Below, in pieces: positions 1 through 5,603 of a stretch of 8,957 bases of DNA (within the stretch, counting starts at the first letter, position 1; the number at the start of each line of letters is the position of its first letter). The stretch lies in assembly GCA_934590505.1 (NCBI GenBank), contig CAKTPC010000081.1, forward strand, positions 1-8,957, given 5' to 3'. The position numbers were made by a program, and so were the translations under genes. The stretch is from an uncultured Oscillospiraceae bacterium (GTDB lineage: Bacteria > Bacillota > Clostridia > Oscillospirales > Oscillospiraceae). Under the pieces are notes generated by a model. The model had not been told where the DNA came from. It did not search any database and was given only the letters and a program-made list of their open reading frames with translations.

Positions 1-105
1 CAGCAGCACGCCCATCGCCTGCCAGAGCGCGCCTCTGACATACAGCACCGCAAAAACCGGCGTCAGCAGTATTCTGAATATGCTTATCATGTTAGGTATG
101 TTCAT
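1..105 (-). CDS. CDP-alcohol phosphatidyltransferase family protein, N-terminal 35 residues (partial)
   Basis: Reading the minus strand from the ATG at 105-103 gives an open frame to the window edge that begins MNIPNMISIFRILLTPVF. The pattern N-x-P-N, short hydrophobic stretch, R-I-hydrophobic-hydrophobic-T-P, then a membrane helix is the typical start of CDP-alcohol phosphatidyltransferases such as phosphatidylglycerophosphate synthase (PgsA), which make anionic phospholipids at the cytoplasmic membrane. A G-rich ribosome binding site (114-119 on this strand) lies 8 nt before the ATG. The catalytic D-G-x2-A-R-x8-G-x3-D-x3-D motif would lie beyond the left edge, so activity and exact subtype (PgsA versus a cardiolipin-synthase-type member) cannot be decided. 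The gene is divergent from the envelope operon starting at 344. No convincing promoter of its own was found in 106-236. Confidence 0.72.
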   Translation of the reverse strand, partial: MNIPNMISIFRILLTPVFAVLYVRGALWQAMGVLL

Positions 106-203
106 GCTATCAGCCCCCCGTTCAAGTTTTCCCTCTCACTGGGCATCTTATGCAGGGCGGGCATCAGGTGTACCGTGTTTTGCCTAAAATTCACATTGCG
201 TAC

Positions 204-232
204 TTGAATGCGGGGTGCGTTTTGAATATAAT
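204..232 (+). promoter_or_regulatory. Sigma-A-type promoter of the three-gene envelope operon
   Basis: A -35 box TTGAAT (204-209) is followed by a 17-bp spacer and a perfect -10 box TATAAT (227-232). Transcription should begin near 238-240, leaving a leader of about 105 nt before the ATG at 344. No other equally good promoter is seen before the three downstream genes. Confidence 0.75.
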
Positions 233-236
233 ACCA

Positions 237-294
237 TTGATTGGCATAGGGCGTTTTCCTGCCGGGCAAAACCACATGTGTCCTTGCCAATCAA
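237..294 (+). promoter_or_regulatory. Stem-loop at the 5' end of the operon leader
   Basis: A perfect 10-bp inverted repeat pairs TTGATTGGCA (237-246) with TGCCAATCAA (285-294). Skipping one bulged T at 247, three more pairs form: AGG (248-250) with CCT (282-284). Inside the loop, GTTTT (253-257) can pair with AAAAC (268-272). The stem begins at the predicted transcription start, so the mRNA would open with a stable hairpin. This could protect the 5' end or be part of a regulatory leader. It does not resemble a riboswitch class I can name. Confidence 0.55.
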
Positions 295-343
295 CGGAAG
301 GAAAGATTTTGGTTTTTTGCTGTTTATTTCTCAGGAGAGCCCA

Positions 344-1984
344 ATGAAGATTCTTAGAAAAGTGATCGCCGCAGCCGCGGCGCTGACCCTGTGCCTGTCG
401 CTCGGCTTTTCGGCCTTCGCGGACGACGGAAGCGATGCGCTGTACGACGGCAAGACCTGGAACGAGGTCGTCAGTCAGCTGCTTGATGAGTACAATGTGC
501 CGCGTGATCAAATCGCCGCGGGGTACTGCAACCTCGTCACCGGCGAGGAATACTACGTAAACGGGTATGATTATATTACCGCCGCCAGCATGTACAAGCT
601 CCCGCTAAACATGTATTTTACCGAGCTTATCCAAAGCGGTCAGTTCGATTGGGACAACTATTATACCGACGTCACCTACGAATATGTACGCAACGCCACC
701 CTTATAGACTCCAGCAATGAATGGGCAACGTTTCTTTTTGACAGCAGCATCATCGGCGGCTTCTCCAAGTTCCGTGAGCTTACCGCACCTTACATCGGCG
801 TTGACCTGGACGACGTACCGCTGAATTACTACCTCAAAAATATTTACACCGCTCACCAGTTCATCACTTGCCTGAAGCTGCTGTATAATGAGCAGGAGCG
901 CTTCCCCGGCATTATCGAGACTATGCTGAAGGCCGAGCAGGAGCGTTTCTTCAAGCTGAACACGCCGAACTTCGAGGTCGCCCATAAGTACGGGTACGTC
1001 CCGGAGGATGGGCACACCTACATGAACGACTGCGGCATTGCCTATGCCTCTCAGCCGATCGCCATCGTGATGTTCACAGATAACGTTGACAACGCCGAGG
1101 AGCTGCTGTCAGCGTACTGCACCGCCATGTGCGAATACACCAACTACACCGTCGCAAATCCGCCTGCCACGCCGTCGCCGGAACCGACTGCCGAGCCGGC
1201 GCCCGCCACGCCCGCAGTCACCGCCGCGGAGGAGCCCGAGCCCACGGCGGCAGCCGAGTCTGAGCCTGCCGAGACCGGCTCCCCTCTGACAGCGTTCCTG
1301 TTTATTTCCGTCTTTACCGCCGCCGGTGTCTTTGGTGCGATAAAGCTCAGTAAGAAATACGGCGCGGGGCTAAAGCTGATACTGATCGCACTGCTTCTGT
1401 GCGCGGTCGGGATGCTCCTTGCCGCCGCGGGCAGTTTCTGCGGTACGGTCATCGCAAAGCCCACGGGCGATCCGCAGCAGACCGTCACGGAGTTCTTCGA
1501 TTCGCTCATTGACGGTGACTATACCGCGGCCTATGACCGGCTGCGCGATCATACCGGACTCGGCCTTGAAAATGAGCCGGACTCCGACGCCGGAAAATTG
1601 GTATATAAAGCTCTGCACGACAGTTACGGATATGAGCTTATCGGCGGCGCCGAGATCGACAAGCTCGACGCGGTGCAGGATATCCGCTTCACCTATCTCT
1701 CGCTTCCCGCGCTTGAAGCCGCGGCCGCCGAGGAAACTCAGATTCAGCTCAAGCACCTTGTGCAGCGCCTGCCGGCAAGCGAGGTCTATGATAAGAACAA
1801 CAGCTATCGTAAGGAAATCACCGAGCGCGCGTATCTTCAGGCGCTCGAACAGGTTCTCGAAAATGCCGGGGACTATTACACCACAGTCGAAATTCCGCTC
1901 CGTATTAATTACACGGACGGCAGATGGCAGATCGCGGTAAACGATGTGCTGCTGAGAGCCCTTAACGGCGGAGCGGGCTACTGA
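344..1984 (+). CDS. Secreted beta-lactamase-fold serine hydrolase with C-terminal membrane hairpin and NTF2-like domain
   Basis: The 546-residue product starts at the ATG at 344, chosen because AGGAG (333-337) sits 6 nt upstream and because it opens a classic signal peptide (Lys/Arg-rich start, hydrophobic core, cleavage near Ala26). Residues about 38-268 read as a class-A beta-lactamase/PBP-like serine hydrolase: SxxK is S82-M-Y-K85, the SxN element is S123-S-N125, and the KTG element is K215-Y-G217. The omega-loop E-x-x-L-N appears as D157-V-P-L-N161, with Asp where class A lactamases have the deacylating Glu. A Pro/Ala/Glu linker (about 273-312) follows, then two membrane helices (about 315-334 and 344-368) joined by a short Lys-rich loop. 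The C-terminal domain (about 376-546) begins like DUF4878/NTF2-like domains (V-T-E-F-F-D-S-L-I-D-G-D-Y). Topology predicts both globular domains outside the cell. It is the first gene of an operon with a phosphodiester glycosidase and an Lgt-like protein. The substrate is unknown; peptidoglycan or a related envelope polymer is inferred. Confidence 0.8.
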   Translation: MKILRKVIAAAAALTLCLSLGFSAFADDGSDALYDGKTWNEVVSQLLDEYNVPRDQIAAGYCNLVTGEEYYVNGYDYITAASMYKLPLNMYFTELIQSGQFDWDNYYTDVTYEYVRNATLIDSSNEWATFLFDSSIIGGFSKFRELTAPYIGVDLDDVPLNYYLKNIYTAHQFITCLKLLYNEQERFPGIIETMLKAEQERFFKLNTPNFEVAHKYGYVPEDGHTYMNDCGIAYASQPIAIVMFTDNVDNAEELLSAYCTAMCEYTNYTVANPPATPSPEPTAEPAPATPAVTAAEEPEPTAAAESEPAETGSPLTAFLFISVFTAAGVFGAIKLSKKYGAGLKLILIALLLCAVGMLLAAAGSFCGTVIAKPTGDPQQTVTEFFDSLIDGDYTAAYDRLRDHTGLGLENEPDSDAGKLVYKALHDSYGYELIGGAEIDKLDAVQDIRFTYLSLPALEAAAAEETQIQLKHLVQRLPASEVYDKNNSYRKEITERAYLQALEQVLENAGDYYTTVEIPLRINYTDGRWQIAVNDVLLRALNGGAGY

Positions 1985-1998
1985 AGGGAGGTGCGCAC

Positions 1999-3381
1999 AT
2001 GAACGACGGTCCTGACGGTCGTAGCGAACTTGACTCAATACTCGCAGAATTTGGCGGCACGTCTCATGAGGAAGCCGCGCCCTCCCCTTTCGTCATGGAT
2101 GGTACCCCGCCGCTGCCTGCTGCCGAGCCTGAAGCTCCAACGCAGGAACCGGACGAGAAAACTCATTTCTGGAGCAGCCGGGATTTTGCCGCAGCCGCCC
2201 GGCCGGTGCGCACGCCCGTAAGCGCCGCATATGAACCGGAGATACCGGACGAGCCCCCGCGCCGCGCAGGGCTTATAACGCCGCTGTTCGCCCTGCTCTC
2301 GGCGCTCATACTGCTGTGGGCACTTTTCAGCATCCATCCCGCCTCAGGTACGCTCTCGAACGCCTCCGGCAGCAGCAGTCTTGATCTGTCAAACAAGCTG
2401 GATGTATACCTCAATAACGCCGCGAGCGACGCCCTCGGCGAGCTTGCATACATAAAAAAGATCTACACTCTTCAGGAGAACGACACTGTCTCCCCTATAC
2501 CGAACGCCGCCTGCTTCGGCACGACAAATGACCCCGCAGATATCCGCGAGGTCATTAAAAACGCCGCCGACCTGCTCGACGGGCAATCCGTCATCTTCGA
2601 CGAGAACGCGGACTTCGTCCCGGGAGAGCCGATCCGATATTACCTTGATGAGACAATACTCGTCATCACATGGAAGGAATACATCAACCAGCGTTGCTGC
2701 ACCTGCGCCGAGGTCAAGCTCGCGCACGGCTCGCAGCTTCGGCGCAAGCTCTCCGATGACAGCTACAGCTCCAGTGTGCAGCTCTACGCCTCAGATATGG
2801 CAAAGCAGGCAAACGCCGTCGTCGCGATAAACGGCGACTTTTACGCCTTCCGCGATCTCGGCATAACCGTGTACCAGCGCACGCTCTACCGCAACAGTCC
2901 TGCGAAGGTCGATACCTGCTTCTTTACCTCCACCGGCGACATGCTCTTTACCCGCGCGGGCGAGCTTGCCGGCGCGGGCGAGTCGCAGAAGTTCATCGAG
3001 GATAACGATGTTGTCTTTTCCGTCGCCTTCGGCCCCGTGCTGGTGGATAACGGCGAGCTGCAGTACTGCGAGCGCTACCCTATCGGAGAGATAGACACCG
3101 AGTATTCCCGCTCCTGCATCGGCATGTCGGGCGAGCTGCATTATTTCCTCATGACCATCAACCATACGTCCGACGCGCGCCCCCGCGCGACGGTCAATGA
3201 GCTTGCGCGCTTTGTCTATTCCAAGGGTGTGCAGAAGGCATATAACCTTGACGGCGGCCAGACTTCGGAGATTCTCATGAACGGTGAGCCGATAAACAAC
3301 GTAGACTTCGGCGCCGAGCGCACTGTCAGCGACATCATCTATTTTGCCACCGCAATCCCGAATGAGGAGGCGAGTAAATGA
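1999..3381 (+). CDS. Membrane-anchored phosphodiester glycosidase family protein (NAGPA domain)
   Basis: The 460-residue product is preceded by a strong GGAGGTG (1987-1993), 5 nt before the ATG and only 14 bp after the previous stop. Residues 1-90 are a Pro/Ala/Glu-rich, probably disordered cytoplasmic tail, R88-R89 flank a single membrane helix (about 92-112), and the rest should lie outside. Residues about 265-453 carry NAGPA (phosphodiester N-acetylglucosaminidase) landmarks: AINGDFY (276-282), FGPVLVDNG (344-352), RSCIGMS (371-377) and NLDGGQTS (416-423), the family's hallmark NLDGG. Members release sugars linked through a phosphodiester, so teichoic acid or another glycosyl-phosphate polymer is a plausible but unproven substrate. 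About 150 residues between the helix and the domain are not recognised. Several cysteines occur in the outer part, including C233-C-T-C236. It overlaps the next gene by 4 bp (ATGA), implying translational coupling. Confidence 0.87.
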   Translation: MNDGPDGRSELDSILAEFGGTSHEEAAPSPFVMDGTPPLPAAEPEAPTQEPDEKTHFWSSRDFAAAARPVRTPVSAAYEPEIPDEPPRRAGLITPLFALLSALILLWALFSIHPASGTLSNASGSSSLDLSNKLDVYLNNAASDALGELAYIKKIYTLQENDTVSPIPNAACFGTTNDPADIREVIKNAADLLDGQSVIFDENADFVPGEPIRYYLDETILVITWKEYINQRCCTCAEVKLAHGSQLRRKLSDDSYSSSVQLYASDMAKQANAVVAINGDFYAFRDLGITVYQRTLYRNSPAKVDTCFFTSTGDMLFTRAGELAGAGESQKFIEDNDVVFSVAFGPVLVDNGELQYCERYPIGEIDTEYSRSCIGMSGELHYFLMTINHTSDARPRATVNELARFVYSKGVQKAYNLDGGQTSEILMNGEPINNVDFGAERTVSDIIYFATAIPNEEASK

Positions 3382-4385
3382 ACCCCATAGCCATATACAG
3401 CGGCTCCATGGTCTTGTATTGGAGCTCGGTTATAATAGTTTTCGGGTTGCTTGCATGTCTCGTGCTGTCGCTGGCACTGCAGCGCGCGAACGGCGGCAGC
3501 GACGCTGCAATGCTCCTCTTCTTTCCGCTTGCAGTTATCCTCTCCGTGCCCATCTGCCGCGTTATACACTGGTACTGCCACCTAGAACAGTACAACGGCA
3601 TATGGGGCGCACTGACAGATTTTTCCACCGGCAGCTACTGTCTGCCCGGTGCACTGCTCGGCACTTGGCTTGCCGCGCTCATCGTGAAGAAGCTGGGCTT
3701 TACGCGCAGCGCTGCCCGCCTGCTGGACGCCTTCGCTCCGGGGGCGGCGCTCGCAGTCGCATTCATCCGCCTGAGCGCGCTCTTTAACAGCTCCTGCCGC
3801 AGCAAGATCGCCGTAACGACGCCTGCTCTCCAGCACCTGCCTATCGCCTCGGGCCTCACGAGCTCCACCGGCACTGTCGAATACCGCTTCGCGACCTTTT
3901 TTGTGGAGTTTCTGCTCATGCTCATCGCGGCGGCAGTGCTGCTCGAGTTCTTCTATCGCTGCCGCAAACGCCCGATGAAGTGCGGCAGCTGCGACGGAAA
4001 CACCGCAAGGTACTTCCTACTGCTATACTGCGCTGCAGAGCTTTTGCTGGACAGCACCCGCAATGACTCAAGCTTCATGAAGTTCAACGGCTTTGTCAGC
4101 ATCGTGCAGATGATCTGCGCGATATGTATCGGAGCGCTCCTCATATACTACAGCCGCCGGAGCATAAAGGCCAACGGGCTCGGCGCAAAGCACTGGGTGA
4201 TTTGGGGCATGTGGTTTGTCGGCCTTGCCGGGACAGGCGTGTCCGAATACCTCGTCCAGCGCCACGGTAACTGGTACCTCGACTGCTACGCGGTGATGAC
4301 AGTATGCTGCGCGCTGATGGCCGCGGCAGTATACCGGATGTATCTGAGTTGCTGCGATGAAACGGTGATCGGTATTGTCGAATGA
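3378..4385 (+). CDS. Polytopic membrane protein, divergent prolipoprotein diacylglyceryl transferase (Lgt)-like
   Basis: The 335-residue product starts at an ATG overlapping the upstream stop; GAGGAGG (3364-3370) lies 7 nt before it. It is strongly hydrophobic with about eight or nine membrane helices. The order of segments follows Lgt: an early R-V-I-H-W-Y segment (61-66), a Gly-rich segment (89-96), L-L-D-A-F-A-P-G-A-A-L (115-125), then R131-L-S-A-L-F-N137 (compare G-R-x-G-N-F-x-N), V-E-Y-R-F-A-T-F-F-V-E-F (167-178; compare H-P-T-x-L-Y-E), and A-E-L-L-L-D-S-T-R-N-D-S (220-231; compare G-R-F-x-x-E-x-x-R-x-D-S). Key Lgt residues are changed: the H-G-G motif reads Y-C-L-P-G, and the R/E pair near 220 becomes E221/D225, while R131, N137 and R228 remain. 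A C-G-S-C pair (202-205) lies in a loop, and about 65 extra residues with two helices follow the usual end. It may be a non-canonical transferase or a membrane scaffold; Lgt homology is by eye only. Confidence 0.66.
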   Translation: MNPIAIYSGSMVLYWSSVIIVFGLLACLVLSLALQRANGGSDAAMLLFFPLAVILSVPICRVIHWYCHLEQYNGIWGALTDFSTGSYCLPGALLGTWLAALIVKKLGFTRSAARLLDAFAPGAALAVAFIRLSALFNSSCRSKIAVTTPALQHLPIASGLTSSTGTVEYRFATFFVEFLLMLIAAAVLLEFFYRCRKRPMKCGSCDGNTARYFLLLYCAAELLLDSTRNDSSFMKFNGFVSIVQMICAICIGALLIYYSRRSIKANGLGAKHWVIWGMWFVGLAGTGVSEYLVQRHGNWYLDCYAVMTVCCALMAAAVYRMYLSCCDETVIGIVE

Positions 4386-4489
4386 TATACATATAAAACC
4401 GCACACGGCCTTATCTTTGATTGGCCGGTACGCGCAGAGCGGCCCGAACCTCAGGTCTCATGGTCCCAAACTTATCGGGAATACTTTTT

Positions 4490-4511
4490 CCGCTTGTTTA
4501 TAGCGGTTTTT
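4490..4511 (+). terminator. Probable weak intrinsic terminator of the envelope operon
   Basis: CCGCT (4490-4494) pairs with AGCGG (4502-4506) around a 7-nt loop. TTTTT (4507-4511) follows directly, with a further T-rich stretch (AGTGCTTTTTAATTTG) behind it. The stem is only 5 bp, so efficiency is uncertain. It lies about 105 bp after the stop of the Lgt-like gene, and no better terminator is seen nearer. Confidence 0.5.
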
Positions 4512-4605
4512 AGTGCTTTTTAATTTGTTTCACTTACTCTTTGACGCTCTTATCTCCACTGTTTCCGGGTGTTCCAGCGCCGTCTGTGGTAATCTATGTG
4601 GTCAA

Positions 4606-4662
4606 AAACGCTTCCCGTCCGGTTTCTGGTGAAGGTTCACCGGTGCCGGACAGGAAGCGTTT
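4606..4662. repeat. Long near-perfect inverted repeat (57-nt nested hairpin)
   Basis: Seventeen bases at 4606-4622 (AAACGCTTCCCGTCCGG) pair with 4646-4662 (CCGGACAGGAAGCGTTT) with one mismatch, C4616 against A4652. That mismatch becomes a G-U pair if the minus strand is transcribed. Inside lies a second stem, GGTGAA (4628-4633) with TTCACC (4636-4641), extendable by two pairs (C4626/G4643 and T4627/G4642). On the minus strand the hairpin runs into TTTTT (4608-4604), which would suit a terminator for leftward transcripts, although no leftward gene is seen next to it. It could also be a small structured RNA or a short repeat element. Confidence 0.6.
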
Positions 4663-4820
4663 CTCGTTTCAAGCGGTCGTATTGTAACTCTGAGTGCGAG
4701 GTTATGCAAGTTGTTTCTGAGGTGGACGCAGCTCAGCACCTGCGGCGCAATAGACAAGGAAGAAGGGGCAGTTCCATACAATCTGCGGATATTAAGATGT
4801 CGAAATTGAAAATACCTCCT

Positions 4821-4839
4821 GAACTTTTCGGAAAAGTTC
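4821..4839. promoter_or_regulatory. Perfect 19-bp palindrome abutting the -35 box (candidate operator)
   Basis: GAACTTTTC (4821-4829) and GAAAAGTTC (4831-4839) are exact reverse complements around the single base G4830. The right arm ends one base before the -35 box at 4840. The compact odd-length dyad fits binding by a dimeric transcription factor better than it fits a hairpin. No regulator gene is adjacent, so the binding protein is unknown. Confidence 0.5.
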
Positions 4840-4868
4840 TTGTCTTTATCCGCTTTGACGATTATAAT
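4840..4868 (+). promoter_or_regulatory. Promoter of the SRPBCC gene
   Basis: TTGTCT (4840-4845), a 17-bp spacer and a perfect TATAAT (4863-4868) form a sigma-A-type promoter, giving a leader of about 55 nt before the ATG at 4930. A second -35-like TTGACG (4855-4860) has no well-spaced -10 partner. Confidence 0.65.
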
Positions 4869-4929
4869 TATATTGTAATTTTATAAGCAGGCACAGGAAC
4901 AAACTGCGGCAGAAACGAGGAACTGAAAA

Positions 4930-5451
4930 ATGGTTATTCTTACAGAGCAGATAGAGATTCCGGCGTCCTATGAGAAAATGGAGGCATGGACCGCTAACTT
5001 TGAGGAAGAGTTCGTAAAATGGAGTCCGTACCATATCGAATGCAATCTCTATGACGGGAACTATCATGCAGGAAGCAAGATCCGCTTCCGCGAGATCGTC
5101 ATGGGGCTGGACTACGATGTGACCGGCACGATCACAGAATGCGAGCAGGACGAAAACCACTTCCGCATAGTCTTCCAAAGCGACAAGAAGACAGCTTTTA
5201 TTACCTTTGAGGGAAAGCGAACAGAGACAGGGTGCCATTTCTCTCATACAGAGGCTTTCGGTATGACCACGCCAGTAATCGGGGCGATTATGAATTTTCT
5301 GATCTTCAAGGTGCTTTTCAGAAAAAAGGCAAACTGGCAGCTTATCCGGGACGATATGGTTCTGGACAACAGATATTTATACGACATTCTGACCGAAGGA
5401 AAATACCCGGAACGAATCCCGCTGGACAAGCTGCTGACCAGCGCAAAGTAA
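4930..5451 (+). CDS. SRPBCC-domain (START/polyketide-cyclase-like) protein
   Basis: The 173-residue product starts at the ATG at 4930, 7 nt after GAGGAA (4917-4922). It has no signal peptide, and residues 121-130 are the only strongly hydrophobic stretch, so it is probably cytoplasmic. The pattern fits the SRPBCC helix-grip fold: an opening strand ending in I-P-A-S-Y-E-K-M-E-A-W (10-20), an acidic/polar helix, alternating strands with H-A-G-S-K-I-R-F-R-E (46-55), D-Y-D-V-T-G-T-I-T-E (61-70) and H-F-R-I-V-F (78-83), and a long C-terminal helix (about 130-155). Such proteins bind hydrophobic small molecules in a deep pocket; some are cyclases, many have no known ligand. Nothing here identifies a ligand. 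It has its own promoter with an abutting palindrome and stands alone, converging on the ATPase gene. Confidence 0.72.
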   Translation: MVILTEQIEIPASYEKMEAWTANFEEEFVKWSPYHIECNLYDGNYHAGSKIRFREIVMGLDYDVTGTITECEQDENHFRIVFQSDKKTAFITFEGKRTETGCHFSHTEAFGMTTPVIGAIMNFLIFKVLFRKKANWQLIRDDMVLDNRYLYDILTEGKYPERIPLDKLLTSAK

Positions 5452-5465
5452 CAGAATGGGAGGGC

Positions 5466-5603
5466 TTATTCAGGCCGCTTCAAATTGTCAGAAATGACAT
5501 CACGAATGGCTATGAGCTGCCCTGCAAATATGTCATTCACGCTGGCGAAGAAGCCCAGCACCACACCATTTGGCGTGATGCTGGGCTTCTTGTTCAGTTC
5601 CAT
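5466..5603 (-). CDS. Possible 45-residue small protein overlapping the ATPase stop
   Basis: On the minus strand an ATG at 5603-5601, inside the end of the ATPase gene, opens a 45-codon frame ending with TAA at 5468-5466. It encodes M-E-L-N-K-K-P-S-I-T-P-N-G-V-V-L-G-F-F and continues with a plausible mixed hydrophobic/charged sequence ending K-R-P-E. GAGGA lies only one base before the ATG, which is too close for a good ribosome binding site. The frame also spans the strong hairpin at 5548-5591, which forces part of its sequence. It may be a coupled small gene, a remnant or chance; I lean towards chance. Confidence 0.2.
   Translation of the reverse strand: MELNKKPSITPNGVVLGFFASVNDIFAGQLIAIRDVISDNLKRPE
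5548..5591. terminator. Bidirectional terminator hairpin between convergent genes
   Basis: AAGAAGCCCAGCA (5548-5560) and TGCTGGGCTTCTT (5579-5591) form a perfect 13-bp stem. Inside, CACACCA (5562-5568) and TGGCGTG (5571-5577) pair with one mismatch that is a G-U pair on the minus strand. The element sits between the SRPBCC stop (5451) and the ATPase stop (5594), the place for a shared terminator. The A-rich and T-rich ends are inside the stem, as is common for bidirectional terminators, but no long T-run follows on either strand. Confidence 0.65.

Larger units (their letters stand above)
4386..4929. other. Gene-free region between the envelope operon and the SRPBCC gene
   Basis: These 544 bases carry no convincing gene on either strand. 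An open frame at 4596-4886 runs through the hairpin at 4606-4662, has no ribosome binding site and has no recognisable protein character. The stretch holds, in order, a weak terminator (4490-4511), a long imperfect hairpin (4606-4662), a perfect palindrome (4821-4839) and a promoter (4840-4868), each listed separately. Base composition becomes clearly AT-richer after about 4480, marking the shift from the operon to the accessory region. Confidence 0.6.

Noticed and set aside
141..165. Direct repeat GGGCATC at 141-147 and 159-165 upstream of the PgsA-like gene
   Set aside because: It is only 7 bases long, with no promoter nearby to give it a role.
1370..2038. Minus-strand open frame of 222 codons opposite the serine hydrolase and glycosidase genes
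   Set aside because: It is a shadow frame in GC-rich coding DNA and covers the operon junction and ribosome binding site of the second gene.
237..4425. Shared 9-mer TTGATTGGC at 237-245 (leader stem) and 4417-4425 (after the operon)
   Set aside because: A 9-base match across several kilobases is close to chance, and the second copy has no matching partner arm.
4596..4886. Open frame of 96 codons on the plus strand in the gene-free region
   Set aside because: It has no ribosome binding site, runs through the long hairpin, palindrome and promoter, and its translation is rich in Arg/Cys without recognisable motifs.
5486..5499. Small hairpin TGTCA-GAAA-TGACA after the SRPBCC gene
   Set aside because: A 5-bp AT-rich stem without a T-run is too weak to call a terminator next to the much stronger hairpin at 5548-5591.
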